Shown in pieces: positions 1-9,538 of a DNA stretch of 64,000 nt; positions within the stretch are counted from its first letter, which is position 1; each line of letters opens with the position of its first letter. Source of the DNA: Fen-1359 sp963710355 (GTDB lineage Bacteria; Planctomycetota; Phycisphaerae; Sedimentisphaerales; Anaerobacaceae); contig CAVPZU010000001.1 of the NCBI GenBank assembly GCA_963710355.1, forward strand, positions 62,001-126,000. The letters are read 5' to 3'. The notes beneath the pieces were generated by a model. That model made no database searches. It was not told where the DNA came from and saw only the letters and a list, made by a program, of their open reading frames with translations. Made by a program: the position numbers and the translations under genes.

Positions 1-1
1 C

Positions 2-634
2 CTCATCGAAAACGGCTGTGATCCTGAACCTGACTTAACCGTAAAAACTACATGGTGGGAGTTTATCAAAAGCCACTGGGATGTCCTGGCTGCCTGTGAC
101 TTCTTTACCGTGGAACTTCTCATAGGTCGAAAGCTGATAAGATGCACGCTCTTCTTTGTCATAGAGCTTTCCACAAGAAAAGTGTTCTTTGCGTCAATTA
201 AACCTCAGCCTGACGGTGATTATATGAAGCAGGCAGCAAAGATTCTAACGGATTACGAAGATGGATTTCTAAAAGGCAAGAGATACCTGATCCATGACAG
301 GGATCCACTTTACACGTCTGAATTTCACAGCATCTTAAAAAGCACTGGAGTAAAACCGGTGAAGCTCCCGCCGCGAAGCCCGGATTTGAATCCTTACGCG
401 GAACGCTTTGTAAAATCCGTAAAATCGGAGTGTCTGGATCATCTGATACTGGCTTCAGTTAAACAGCTTGAGTATGCCGTAAATCAGTATTGCGAGTATT
501 ATCACCACGAGAGAATTCACCAATCCCTGGGAAGAATAATTGAACCGATTTACAAAACAAATAAAGATGCTGAAATTGTTTGTATCGAACGACTTGGCGG
601 ATTGCTCAAATCATATCACAGATTAGCTGCGTAA
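2..634 (+). CDS. Integrase-core (rve) transposase, 5' end cut by window
   Basis: The reading frame is open from base 2, so the annotated start lies outside the window. The visible 210 residues form an RNase H-like rve integrase core: the first catalytic Asp lies in an A-C-D-F-F-T-V-E segment, the second in IHDRDPLYT, and the Glu in NPYAERFVKSVKSECLD. A C-terminal tail with HHERIHQSLG matches the family of planctomycete integrase-core transposases (family knowledge). It would catalyse DNA cleavage and strand transfer of its insertion sequence. All three acidic residues of DDE are present, so the visible part is not obviously dead. It points towards the 3' end of the convergent nuo operon. I could not define the terminal inverted repeat at its right end, and the exact IS family (IS3/IS481-like) is uncertain. 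Confidence 0.85.
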   Translation, partial: LIENGCDPEPDLTVKTTWWEFIKSHWDVLAACDFFTVELLIGRKLIRCTLFFVIELSTRKVFFASIKPQPDGDYMKQAAKILTDYEDGFLKGKRYLIHDRDPLYTSEFHSILKSTGVKPVKLPPRSPDLNPYAERFVKSVKSECLDHLILASVKQLEYAVNQYCEYYHHERIHQSLGRIIEPIYKTNKDAEIVCIERLGGLLKSYHRLAA

Positions 635-919
635 TACAAGTTGCTGCCCCTGACATTTCAACAGAGACAGTATGCACATTATGGGAATCTCTACGCAAGA
701 GACTGTCAAGTTCAAGAGCTTCTAAGCAAAACTGAAACGCGAATCACAGACATTCGGATTTATCGCTGACGAAAATCAGAATATTAACTCGTTAAAGAGC
801 AAAGAGTTAATAGCTGATTAATATTTGCACCGCACGCGGTTATATAAAATGTTCACCTTTTCTAAATCTTTGCCGTATGGTAATCCGCAGAGACGCCAAA
901 TTTGACATGACTCTCATTA
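635..919. other. Intergenic stretch between transposase and nuoN
   Basis: No gene is seen. The stretch lies between two convergent genes and presumably holds the right end of the insertion sequence and the 3' untranslated region of the nuo operon. A short GC palindrome (around 828-841, ACCGCACGCGGT) is present but has no T-run on either side, so I do not call it a terminator. Confidence 0.5.
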
Positions 920-2350
920 TTAGAACAAAAAGGACTGTGAAGATTTTATCCAATTTAAGAAGGGGGTAAGGTAAAGGCCTGCGATAAGGACACCAGCCAG
1001 AACAACGGCGAGTGCGAACTGGAGAGGCACTGATTTTTGGCCGATGTCTTTTATTTTCGGCTCATCCAGATACATAAATTTGATAACCCGCATATAATAA
1101 TAAGCTGCTATGACGCTATTTATGACCCCTACAATCGCAAGAAGAATGAACTTCGACTGGATGGCGGCGGTAAATACTAGGAATTTGCCCCAAAATCCAG
1201 CGAGCGGAGGGACGCCCAAGAGGGACAGCAAAAAGATGGTCATCAGGAATGACGTTACGGGGTCTTTTTTATAAAGGCCTGCGTAATCCTCGATAGCATC
1301 GCTTTTTATGGAGTTGGAGACGAGAACAACGCATCCAAAGGCCCCCAGATTCATAAGTGCGTATGCAAGGATGTAATATAAGACGCCTTCTATGCCGGCA
1401 GCGGTGCCGACGACAAAGCCAATGAGCATATAGCCAGCCTGTGCGATGGATGAATACGCCAGCATACGCTTTATATCTGTCTGCGATATGGCGATGATGT
1501 TTCCGATGGTCATAGTGAAAATTGAGATGAGCGTCATCAAGTCAACCCAGTTTACATAGAGAGGGAAGAAATTATTTGCGAATATGCGCAAGAGTAAGGC
1601 AAAGCCGACGGCCTTTGGGCCGACCGAAATGAAAGCCGTGACGGAGGTAGGCGCACCCTGATAGACGTCGGGCGCCCACATATGGAAAGGGACGAGCGTG
1701 CATTTAAAGCCAATGCCTGCCAACAGCAATACGAGCAGAATAAGCAAGACCATGCCATTTATCTGGCCGGTGTTTATAGTTTTCGAGATGGCGGAGAGGT
1801 CCGTAGTGCCGAACAATCCGTAAATGAGCGAGATGCCATAGAGCATTATGCCGGTTGAGAGGGCGCCAAACAGGAAGTATTTCAAGGCACCTTCACTCGA
1901 GAGGGGGTTATTTTTAAGGAAGGCCACGAGGATGTATGAAACAAGTGAGAGCATCTCGATAGATAAATATATCATAAGCAGGTTGTTGGAGGACACGGCC
2001 AGTAACATGGCGATTGTGCCGTTCAGGAGGAGAAAATAGTATTCGCCTATAGTCTTTTCCGATAGCTCCTTATAACCCATAGAGAACAGTATGACGATGC
2101 TGGTGATGAACAGGGAGATTTGCTTAAAGAACAGGGAGAAGGAGTCATTTGTAAGCATATTGAAAAATAGGGTGGTGTCTGTTTTGCGGCTCTGGGGCAG
2201 GTATAAGGAGGCAACCACAACGGCGGACAAGGCCAATACGCCGAGGATATTTTTATTGCTGACGAAAAGCGAAAGAATGAGGATTATAATCGCAGCAACA
2301 AGCAATATAATTTCCGGCGTTATAAATCTTATGTTTTCGGTAATGTTCAA
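920..2350 (-). CDS. nuoN: NADH-quinone oxidoreductase subunit N (complex I)
   Basis: This 476-residue protein is one of the three antiporter-like proton-pumping membrane subunits of complex I. It is hydrophobic throughout, with about 14 predicted membrane helices. It carries the family's core helix region around residues 215-330, including KCTLVPFHMWAPDVYQGAP and a DIKRMLAYSSIAQAGYML segment with the conserved Lys residues of the proton channel. Length matches NuoN of other bacteria. It is the last gene of the operon; its start overlaps the end of nuoM by 4 bases, suggesting translational coupling. No transcription terminator is obvious downstream. Confidence 0.96.
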   Translation of the reverse strand: MNITENIRFITPEIILLVAAIIILILSLFVSNKNILGVLALSAVVVASLYLPQSRKTDTTLFFNMLTNDSFSLFFKQISLFITSIVILFSMGYKELSEKTIGEYYFLLLNGTIAMLLAVSSNNLLMIYLSIEMLSLVSYILVAFLKNNPLSSEGALKYFLFGALSTGIMLYGISLIYGLFGTTDLSAISKTINTGQINGMVLLILLVLLLAGIGFKCTLVPFHMWAPDVYQGAPTSVTAFISVGPKAVGFALLLRIFANNFFPLYVNWVDLMTLISIFTMTIGNIIAISQTDIKRMLAYSSIAQAGYMLIGFVVGTAAGIEGVLYYILAYALMNLGAFGCVVLVSNSIKSDAIEDYAGLYKKDPVTSFLMTIFLLSLLGVPPLAGFWGKFLVFTAAIQSKFILLAIVGVINSVIAAYYYMRVIKFMYLDEPKIKDIGQKSVPLQFALAVVLAGVLIAGLYLTPFLNWIKSSQSFLF

Positions 2351-3828
2351 AATGAGAGGCCTCCAAGTTTTTGTATAAGGGCTTCAATAGAGGGCGCCTG
2401 GTACCTGAGCGCCAATAAAGGATATACGCCGATTAGTATAATAATCAGCATAAGGGGAACCAGAGTGAGAAGCTCACGTTTATTTATGTCAGGAAGGCCG
2501 ACCCATTTTTCGTTCATGGGGCCCATCAGCACACGCTGAAGCATATATAAGAAATATGCCGCGGTTATGACTATCCCCAGGACAGAGACGATGGTCGTTA
2601 ATCTGAAGACGGCATACGCCCCCAGCAGGGACATAAATTCGCTTACGAAGCCGCTCAAGCCTGGCAGGCCGAGAGAGGCAAGGGTGAAAACGGTCAATAC
2701 GCCGGCATAGACGGGCATTTTGACGCCAAGACCGCCGAATTTATCGAGGTCTCTTGTGTGTGCGCGGTTGTAAAGGACGCCGACCAGCAAGAACATCCCG
2801 CCGGTGATGATTCCGTGGTTGAACATTTGGAGAAGCGCACCGTTAAAGCCGGTGACGGTCATACTCGCCAGGCCGAGCATTACGAATCCCATGTGGCTTA
2901 CGGACGAGTAGGCGACCATCTTTTTGAAATCGGTTTGTGCCATCGCTACAATGGCGCCGTAGACTATGTTGATAAGGCCGAGGAGGGCAAAGGGCAGGGC
3001 GAAATAGTGAGCCGCATCTTTTAACAGGGGGAAACTTATCCTGAAGAAGCCGTAACCACCCATTTTGAGCAGGACGCCGGCCAGTAAGACGCTTATGGGG
3101 GTCGGCGCTTCGACATGCGCATCGGGCAGCCAGGTATGAAAGGGGAAGACGGGGACTTTCACGGCAAACCCCAGATAGAAAGCTATAAAGATGATTATTT
3201 GCAAAGGCACGGTCAGGGTGCTGGTTGTTTTGCCAAGCTCCAATATGCTGAAGGTGTGTGGCGTAGACGTGAAGTAGAAGGCCAATATCCCCAGCAGCAT
3301 AAAGACTGAGCCTGCGAGGGTATATATGAAGAACTTGATGGCGGCATATTCTTTTCTCGGACCGCCCCAGATGCCTATTAAGAAATACATCGGGACCAGC
3401 ACTATTTCCCAGAGGGCGTAGAACAAAACAAGGTCAAGAGCGACGAAGGTGCCGAGCATACCTGTTGCGAGGAGGAGATATAAAAAGAAATATTCTTTTT
3501 GGCGGGTATCTATGCCATAAGAACCTATGCACGCGAGGAAGCTCAACAAGGTGGTTAAAAATACGAGGCCGATGCTTAAGCCGTCTATTCCCAGATGATA
3601 AGAGATGCCGATGGACGGTATCCAGGGCAGATTTTCCTCGAATTGCATCGAAGAGCTTGAATAGTCGAAATTGAGCAACAGGACGACCGCAAGTATCAAG
3701 GCAACTGCGGTGACAGTTGTGGCGAGCGCCTTTATCAAGCCTATATTTTTTTTAGGGGTGAATAGTATCAGCAGGCCGCCTGCGAGCGGCAGAAAAACAA
3801 TAAAGGTCAAAATGGGGAAAGACATCAT
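2347..3828 (-). CDS. nuoM: NADH-quinone oxidoreductase subunit M (complex I)
   Basis: A 493-residue antiporter-like membrane subunit of complex I. Visible family marks are the ALWEIVLVPMYFLIGIWGG segment near residue 135 with the conserved channel Glu, VPVFPFHTWLPDAHVEAPT near residue 220, and DFKKMVAYSSVSHMGFVMLG near residue 295. About 14 membrane helices are expected. It overlaps both neighbours (nuoL upstream and nuoN downstream) by 4 bases, as in most compact nuo operons. Nothing is missing or odd, and no frame break is present. Confidence 0.96.
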   Translation of the reverse strand: MMSFPILTFIVFLPLAGGLLILFTPKKNIGLIKALATTVTAVALILAVVLLLNFDYSSSSMQFEENLPWIPSIGISYHLGIDGLSIGLVFLTTLLSFLACIGSYGIDTRQKEYFFLYLLLATGMLGTFVALDLVLFYALWEIVLVPMYFLIGIWGGPRKEYAAIKFFIYTLAGSVFMLLGILAFYFTSTPHTFSILELGKTTSTLTVPLQIIIFIAFYLGFAVKVPVFPFHTWLPDAHVEAPTPISVLLAGVLLKMGGYGFFRISFPLLKDAAHYFALPFALLGLINIVYGAIVAMAQTDFKKMVAYSSVSHMGFVMLGLASMTVTGFNGALLQMFNHGIITGGMFLLVGVLYNRAHTRDLDKFGGLGVKMPVYAGVLTVFTLASLGLPGLSGFVSEFMSLLGAYAVFRLTTIVSVLGIVITAAYFLYMLQRVLMGPMNEKWVGLPDINKRELLTLVPLMLIIILIGVYPLLALRYQAPSIEALIQKLGGLSF

Positions 3829-5747
3829 AAACCTCCTATCAATTTAACAAAGAGGATAATTACCAGGCTAAAGAACGCAATAAGCAGATAGGTCTGAATG
3901 TAACCTGTCTGGATTCGACGCAACGCCAGCGAAAATAGTCCGACGACCTTTGCCGTCATATTCACGGCACCATCGACTATATAACGGTCTATCCAGGATG
4001 CAATCTTACTAAGTATTACGGCGGTACTGGCGACGTTATCAACCGTGCCGTCTATCACTCCCAAATCGAATTTGAATGCGAGACGCGACAGGCGGACAGT
4101 TGGCTGGATGAACAGGAAGTTATAAAGCTCATCGATGTAATACTTATTATATACGAGATTATATAACCAGGCGAAATGCTGCCGAAATCGCTGAGGCAAT
4201 ATGTTTATGTTCAGCACATACAGCAGATAAGCTATGGCGATTCCGAAAGAGGCCAAAAACGTAGAAAGTCCCATTACCAGATAATCCGGCTCCAAACTGC
4301 CGGATTCGTGCGCCTGGCCGAGATGCAGGAAATCCTGAAAGGCGTAGTTCATAAAGGGAGAGCCAACCAACCCTATAAATATCGCAAATACGGCCAATAT
4401 CCCCAGAGGGACCGTCATAACGCCGGGGGATTCGTGCGGATGAATTTCCGAACGAGGTCTGCCGAACAAAACCAGGAATATCAGCCTGAACATATAGAAG
4501 GCGGTCAGGAAGCTTGTTACTGCGGCTATGGTAAACAAGACCGGATGGCCGTTGTGCAGAATTTCGGACAATATCTCATCTTTCGACCAGAAGCCTGAGA
4601 AGGGGGGTATGCCGGAAATAGCCAGAGATGCTATCACAAAAGTTGTACCTGTGACTTTCATTTTTTGAAATATGCCGCCCATTTTCTGTATGTCCTGAAT
4701 GTGGATAGAGTGGATGACGCTGCCGGCACACAAGAAAAGGAGCGCCTTGAAAAATGCGTGGGTCATCAGGTGAAAAGTCCCTGCGGAATACCCGCCGACG
4801 CCCAGACCCATCATCATAAATCCCAACTGGCTTATCGTCGAATACGCGAGCACCCGTTTTATATCGTTGTTTACGACGGCGATAGAGGCGGCGAGAACAG
4901 CGGTGATACCGCCGATATACGCAACCCAGATGAGGGCTGGGCCGTGTGCGGAAAAGAAGGTAAAGCACCTGGCGACCAGATATACGCCTGCGGCGACCAT
5001 AGTCGCTGCGTGAATCAATGCCGAAACGGGGGTCGGGCCTTCCATTGCATCGGGCATCCATACGTGAAGCGGGAACTGTGCGGATTTCCCGACTGCGCCG
5101 CAGAATATCAATAAAGCCGCTACGGTAAACAAGGGGCGAGCGTCAGTAAGGTTTGCAAGGTCGCTGAAATAAATGGTATGTGCGGAGAAAACCAGGATGA
5201 AGATTCCAATCAAAAGGCCCGTGTCACCGATTCTTGTCGTTATGAAGGCTTTCATACCTGCCCTGGCGGCAGAGGGTCTTTCGAACCAGAATGAGATTAA
5301 AAGATATGAGCAAAGGCCGACGCCTTCCCAGAAGATGTAAAGCGTGATGAAATTGTCGGCGAGGAGAAGCCCCAGCATCGAACTCATAAAGAGCGACATA
5401 TAGGCGAAGAACCGTGAGAAGCGCACATCATCCTTCATATAGCCTATCGAGTATATCTGGATAAGCGTGCCGATGGCCGATACGACAACGAGCATCATAC
5501 AGGTCAGGGGGTCTACTATTACGCCGATGTTTAACGATGTGCCGCCGAAGATGAGCCACTTGAACAAAGTATATGACCCCTGTCCCTTCAGAAACCAAAT
5601 GAGGGTATAGACAGACAGGCACAATGATATGACAGAGGCCGAGACTGAGACGAGCGCACTGGATTTTCTGAGCTTTCGGCCAAACAGGATGTTTGTCACA
5701 AACGCTATAACAGGAAAAACAGGGATTAAATGCGCCAGGTTTACCAT
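3825..5747 (-). CDS. nuoL: NADH-quinone oxidoreductase subunit L (complex I)
   Basis: A 640-residue subunit, the largest antiporter-like arm protein of complex I. Visible marks are the ADNFITLYIFWEGVGLCSYL segment with the conserved Glu, SAQFPLHVWMPDAMEGPTPV near residue 230, and NDIKRVLAYSTISQLGFMMM near residue 300. The C-terminal extension (residues about 480-640) includes NKYYIDELYNFLFIQPTVRLS, which in NuoL precedes the long lateral helix that runs along the membrane arm. It overlaps nuoK by 7 bases and nuoM by 4, in the normal order K-L-M-N. Confidence 0.96.
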   Translation of the reverse strand: MVNLAHLIPVFPVIAFVTNILFGRKLRKSSALVSVSASVISLCLSVYTLIWFLKGQGSYTLFKWLIFGGTSLNIGVIVDPLTCMMLVVVSAIGTLIQIYSIGYMKDDVRFSRFFAYMSLFMSSMLGLLLADNFITLYIFWEGVGLCSYLLISFWFERPSAARAGMKAFITTRIGDTGLLIGIFILVFSAHTIYFSDLANLTDARPLFTVAALLIFCGAVGKSAQFPLHVWMPDAMEGPTPVSALIHAATMVAAGVYLVARCFTFFSAHGPALIWVAYIGGITAVLAASIAVVNNDIKRVLAYSTISQLGFMMMGLGVGGYSAGTFHLMTHAFFKALLFLCAGSVIHSIHIQDIQKMGGIFQKMKVTGTTFVIASLAISGIPPFSGFWSKDEILSEILHNGHPVLFTIAAVTSFLTAFYMFRLIFLVLFGRPRSEIHPHESPGVMTVPLGILAVFAIFIGLVGSPFMNYAFQDFLHLGQAHESGSLEPDYLVMGLSTFLASFGIAIAYLLYVLNINILPQRFRQHFAWLYNLVYNKYYIDELYNFLFIQPTVRLSRLAFKFDLGVIDGTVDNVASTAVILSKIASWIDRYIVDGAVNMTAKVVGLFSLALRRIQTGYIQTYLLIAFFSLVIILFVKLIGGL

Positions 5748-6049
5748 TTCATTAAATTGATTTTATTTACCAATATAGTTTTTGAGTTTCTGTATATCGA
5801 GATAACCAGACACAATCCTACCACGGCTGAAGCGGCGGCTATCGCTATCACGAAAAGGGCGAAAATCTGGCCCGAACCATCGGGGTCTGCGGAAAATTTG
5901 CTAAATGCTATCAGGTTTATGTTTGCGGCGTTCAGTATCAGTTCGATAGACATAAGAATTCCGATAGCGTTCCTGCGAGTAAAAACGCCGAATATACCTA
6001 TCGAAAATAACGCGGCACCAAGCAGCAAAAAGTGGCTTTGCGGTATCAT
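5741..6049 (-). CDS. nuoK: NADH-quinone oxidoreductase subunit K (complex I)
   Basis: A 102-residue protein with three membrane helices, the usual NuoK size. The segment GVFTRRNAIGILMSIELILNA carries the conserved Glu in the second helix that takes part in proton transfer, and ASAVVGLCLVISIYRN holds the third-helix region. It sits between nuoJ and nuoL with a 4-base overlap with nuoJ, as expected for translationally coupled membrane subunits. Confidence 0.95.
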   Translation of the reverse strand: MIPQSHFLLLGAALFSIGIFGVFTRRNAIGILMSIELILNAANINLIAFSKFSADPDGSGQIFALFVIAIAAASAVVGLCLVISIYRNSKTILVNKINLMKW

Positions 6050-6603
6050 TTCTTCTCCGCCTTTCCTATAACTATGGCGCCAATCAGCGAGGCCAGTGAA
6101 ATCAGGGATATAACTTCGAATGGCAGGGCGTATTGCAGCATTAGAGATTTCCCTAACTGCGACAGACTGATGACTGCCTCCGCCGACAGGGCAGCCTTCC
6201 AGGCGGTCATAGTTATTACCTTCGTAAGAATAAAAAAGATTGCCAGCGAGGCCAATGCGGACACCGATATGCGCCGGAACATTTCGCGGATAGGGCCGGT
6301 ATCGATGTCTGCGGTCAACATTACGGTAAAGATAAACAAGGTCACGATAGCACCGACATAAATCAAGACCTGAACGACAGCCAAAAACTCCGCGTCCAAA
6401 TATAAATAGACACTGGCTATGCCGAGCAACACCATAGCAAGATACACTGCGGCGTGAAATATGTTGCGGGAAAGCACAACGGAAAGAGCGAACAGCACAG
6501 TCAGGCCTGCTGTGGAATAGAAGGCAGCCTTTATAATAAAGTCGTGCGAGATGCCGTGACTACTTAACAGATGTATGAGTCCATTCATCATATTTTTTCG
6601 CAT
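6046..6603 (-). CDS. nuoJ: NADH-quinone oxidoreductase subunit J (complex I)
   Basis: A 185-residue protein with five predicted membrane helices. The ARNIFHAAVYLAMVLLGIAS-like region and VLIYVGAIVTLFIFTVML are characteristic of NuoJ, the latter containing the glycine-rich third helix that undergoes the pi-bulge transition in complex I. The longest reading begins 44 bases before nuoI ends. An internal start five or six codons later (MNGLIHLL) would shorten the overlap and may be the true one. The protein is otherwise complete. Confidence 0.93.
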   Translation of the reverse strand: MRKNMMNGLIHLLSSHGISHDFIIKAAFYSTAGLTVLFALSVVLSRNIFHAAVYLAMVLLGIASVYLYLDAEFLAVVQVLIYVGAIVTLFIFTVMLTADIDTGPIREMFRRISVSALASLAIFFILTKVITMTAWKAALSAEAVISLSQLGKSLMLQYALPFEVISLISLASLIGAIVIGKAEKK

Positions 6604-6996
6604 CCAAAAGGTTTATATCCAGCTTCTTGCGGTCGTATACGCTTATCTCGTATATATCAGTCATTACTATCGCGCCGGTAGGGCAGACCTGCGCACACAT
6701 CCCGCAAAAGCAGCAAAGCTCCATATTGTATTTGAATGTTTCGAGCGTTTTTTTCTTATCTTCCTGCTTATGAGTAATGGCAAGGCAGGCGGTGGGGCAC
6801 ATCTTCATACATTGATAACAGACGATACATTTCTCCGGATGAAGGCCGACCAAGCCTCTGAAACGCTCGCTCATAGGCTGTTTCTCTGTCGGATACTGGA
6901 GAGTGACAGCAGGCCTGAATATATACTTTAAAGTAACGGCAAGCCCTTTTATAAGGCTCCAGTGCCGATAACGAAATTTTTAGTGTACTTTATCAT
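6560..6996 (-). CDS. nuoI: NADH-quinone oxidoreductase subunit I (2x[4Fe-4S]), one-base frame break near N-terminus
   Basis: NuoI carries the two [4Fe-4S] clusters (N6a/N6b) that pass electrons towards NuoB. Both motifs are intact: CIVCYQCMKMCP and CCFCGMCAQVCP. A naive reading starts at an internal ATG (6874) and drops a conserved N-terminus. Reading upstream, the frame encodes LIKGLAVTLKYIFRPAVTLQ and YPTEKQP, typical NuoI sequence, but has no start codon before a stop. If one base is restored at about 6960, the frame joins an ATG at 6994-6996 that overlaps the nuoH stop (ATGA), giving MIKYTKNFVIGT-W-S-LIKG and a normal length of about 145 residues. I take this as the real start and the gap as a single-base deletion. 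Confidence 0.88.
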
Positions 6997-7955
6997 TTTA
7001 ATAACAGCCATCCCGTTATTGTCAGATTAAAAAGCGATACCGGTGTCAAGACTTTCCACGCAAATCCCATCAGCTGGTCCACCCTTAACCGTGGGAATGT
7101 CCACCTGACCCACATCAGTATAAACACTATACCATACGTCTTGCCCAGAAACCATACGACCGGAGGGAGGATTGGGCCGAGCCAGCCGCCGAAGAAGAGG
7201 GTTGTTGCGATGGCCGAGACGATGAAAAGGTTGGTATACTCGCCGATGAAGAACATCGCGAACTTCATCCCCGAATATTCGGTATGAAACCCTGCAACAA
7301 GTTCCGACTCGGCTTCGGGTATATCGAACGGCACACGGTTCACCTCCGCAGTGGCAGATATTATATAGACAATGAAAGCCAACATCATATTGGGATGAAG
7401 AATATTCCAGTGTCCGGACTGTGCCGCAACTATCTTTTGCATAGAAAGAGAATTAGCCTGCATTGAGACAATAATCATTGAGAGTATCAGGGGAAGCTCA
7501 TAACTTATTATCTGGGCTGCGGACCTCATACCACCCAGCAAAGAGTATTTGTTGTTCGAGCCCCAGCCTGCCATAAAAATTCCGAGGACGCATACGGAAG
7601 AGACCGCCATAATATACAGGATGCCGACATTCAAGTCCTTTACAATTAAATTTTTTCCGAATGGTATCACTACGAATGCCATTACAGGCGGCACTACGGC
7701 AAAGAAAGGGGCGAGCCACCATACCATTTTATCCGCTCCGGCGGGTATTATGTTCTCCTTAAGCAGAAGTTTTATGGTATCGGCTACGGATTGTAAAAAA
7801 CCGTGCCATCCCACACGCATAGGGCCGAATCTTGACTGGATATGCGCAGAGACCTTTCTTTCCCACCATATCAAAAACATAGCCGAGATGGCGATAAATC
7901 CCAGCACTATAAGCCCGCTTATCAGTACCCAGATAAAATCCAGTATACTTAACAT
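6993..7955 (-). CDS. nuoH: NADH-quinone oxidoreductase subunit H (complex I)
   Basis: A 320-residue membrane subunit that forms the quinone-binding pocket together with NuoB and NuoD. Family marks are IWWERKVSAHIQSRFGPMRVG in the first loop, TAEVNRVPFDIPEAESELVA with the conserved acidic residues, and GFHTEYSGMKFAMFFIGEY. Eight helices are expected. Its stop codon overlaps the reconstructed nuoI start, and its start overlaps the nuoD stop by one base. No anomalies are seen. Confidence 0.96.
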   Translation of the reverse strand: MLSILDFIWVLISGLIVLGFIAISAMFLIWWERKVSAHIQSRFGPMRVGWHGFLQSVADTIKLLLKENIIPAGADKMVWWLAPFFAVVPPVMAFVVIPFGKNLIVKDLNVGILYIMAVSSVCVLGIFMAGWGSNNKYSLLGGMRSAAQIISYELPLILSMIIVSMQANSLSMQKIVAAQSGHWNILHPNMMLAFIVYIISATAEVNRVPFDIPEAESELVAGFHTEYSGMKFAMFFIGEYTNLFIVSAIATTLFFGGWLGPILPPVVWFLGKTYGIVFILMWVRWTFPRLRVDQLMGFAWKVLTPVSLFNLTITGWLLLK

Positions 7956-9076
7956 TACCTGTCTATCTCTCCCATCAGGATATCGAAACTTCCCAACACA
8001 CAGACTATGTCCGCTACTTTTATGCCCTTTACCAATTCAGGAAGAACTGCGAGGTTCGAAAACGAAGGCGCTCTTATCTTCAACCTGTAGGGGTACATAG
8101 AGCCGTCGCTTACGATATAAAATCCCAGTTCGCCCCGGGGATTTTCCGTCCTGAAATATGCTTCAGAAGCAGCAGGTTTATGGATGCGTCCTACTTTGAC
8201 CGCAGGCTCACCCTCTGGTAATGCGTCTATCGCCTGCTCTACAATTCTCAGACTTTGTCTTATCTCTTCAATCCTGATTTTATACCTGTCCCACGCATCG
8301 CCGTTTTCCCCGACAGGTATATCGAATTCAAATTTATCGTAAACCAGATACGGCTCATCTTTCCTTAAATCCCATTTGACGCCGGACGCCCGCAGATTAG
8401 GGCCGGTAACACTGTAATTTATTGCAAGGTCTTTCGGTAATATACCTACGTGTTTTGACCTTGCGAGGAATATCGTATTGTAAGTCAGCAAACCATCGTA
8501 ATCATCAACTTTCGGCCTCATATAGTTGACAAATTCTTTTATCTTCTCATCTATGCCCACGGGAAAATCGAACTGCACCCCCCCTATCCGTATGTAGTTA
8601 TAGGTGAGCCGGTTTCCACATATCTGGTCAAATATATCTACTATCTTTTCTCTCTCCCGGAAGCAATAGAACAGCGGGGTCGCGAAAGCGCCCAGGTCCT
8701 GTGCGAATGTGCCGACAGCTATAAGATGGCTCGCTATCCTGTTTAGCTCAGCGACTATTACCCGAATATATTTTGCACGTTCCGACACCTCCAGCTTCAA
8801 TAGTTTTTCAACGGCCATTACATACCCTAAGTTGTTGTTCATAGATGCGACATAATCAAGCCTGTCGGTATAGGGTATAAACTGCGTATACGTGCGGTTT
8901 TCGGCTATTTTTTCAATTGAACGGTGCAGATAACCAATGTGCGGAGTGCATTCCCTGATGATTTCGCCATCCAGCTTTAATTCGAGGGACAGGACACCGT
9001 GCGTGGAAGGGTGCTGTGGCCCCATATTTATGAGGAACTCTTCGGTATATATGTCTTTTGTCTGGCTTGTATCCAT
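7955..9076 (-). CDS. nuoD: NADH-quinone oxidoreductase subunit D (complex I)
   Basis: A 373-residue protein related to the large subunit of NiFe hydrogenases but without the metal-binding cysteines. The N-terminal NMGPQHPSTHGVLSLEL loop holds the His that contacts quinone, and IGYLHRSIEKIAENRTYTQF, LTYNYIRIGGV and the C-terminal VLGSFDILMGEIDR are typical. It is slightly shorter than proteobacterial NuoD and is not fused to NuoC. It works at the junction of the hydrophilic and membrane arms. A 9-base gap separates it from nuoC. Confidence 0.96.
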   Translation of the reverse strand: MDTSQTKDIYTEEFLINMGPQHPSTHGVLSLELKLDGEIIRECTPHIGYLHRSIEKIAENRTYTQFIPYTDRLDYVASMNNNLGYVMAVEKLLKLEVSERAKYIRVIVAELNRIASHLIAVGTFAQDLGAFATPLFYCFREREKIVDIFDQICGNRLTYNYIRIGGVQFDFPVGIDEKIKEFVNYMRPKVDDYDGLLTYNTIFLARSKHVGILPKDLAINYSVTGPNLRASGVKWDLRKDEPYLVYDKFEFDIPVGENGDAWDRYKIRIEEIRQSLRIVEQAIDALPEGEPAVKVGRIHKPAASEAYFRTENPRGELGFYIVSDGSMYPYRLKIRAPSFSNLAVLPELVKGIKVADIVCVLGSFDILMGEIDR

Positions 9077-9085
9077 AAAGTTTAA

Positions 9086-9538
9086 TTACAATCTGGGTTT
9101 AGGGATAAACTCCGGGTCGGAATAATCTTTCCGCAAAGGATAATCTTTCCAATCGTAAGGATTTAATATCCTGCGTAAATCCGGATGGCCTAAAAAAGTA
9201 ATGCCAAATAAATCGTATACTTCCCGCTCCAGCCAGTTTGCAGATTTCCAAATCGCCGACAAGCTCGCTACATTTAAGTCTTCAGGTGTTAAATATACTT
9301 TGAGGGTCACGCCATGATGTTCGCAAATGGAATACAAAATGTAGACCAGTTCCATCTTCTCTTTTCTGTCTACTGCCGTTATACAGTGTAAATTATCAAA
9401 GGCCAGCGGAGGATTTTTTAAATATTGGGACACCTCCAAAAGAGACTCTCTGGGGACAATGATGTTATTAATTCCTGCCTCTTCTTTGGCCTGCGGGAAC
9501 CTGGCTTTTATAACTCCGGATATTTTATCTGGCTGCAT
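9086..9538 (-). CDS. nuoC: NADH-quinone oxidoreductase subunit C (complex I)
   Basis: A 150-residue hydrophilic subunit (30 kDa family). The signature WLEREVYDLFGITFLGHPDL, then RRILNPYDWKDYPLRKDY, lies at residues about 100-140. The N-terminal part has the usual alpha/beta fold segments. It overlaps nuoB by 14 bases. It is separate from nuoD, unlike the fused NuoCD of E. coli. Confidence 0.95.
   Translation of the reverse strand: MQPDKISGVIKARFPQAKEEAGINNIIVPRESLLEVSQYLKNPPLAFDNLHCITAVDRKEKMELVYILYSICEHHGVTLKVYLTPEDLNVASLSAIWKSANWLEREVYDLFGITFLGHPDLRRILNPYDWKDYPLRKDYSDPEFIPKPRL

Noticed and set aside
6950..6952. ATA as a non-canonical start of nuoI (GGAG lies upstream)
   Set aside because: Restoring one base gives a normal ATG overlapping nuoH and extends the conserved N-terminus, a simpler explanation.
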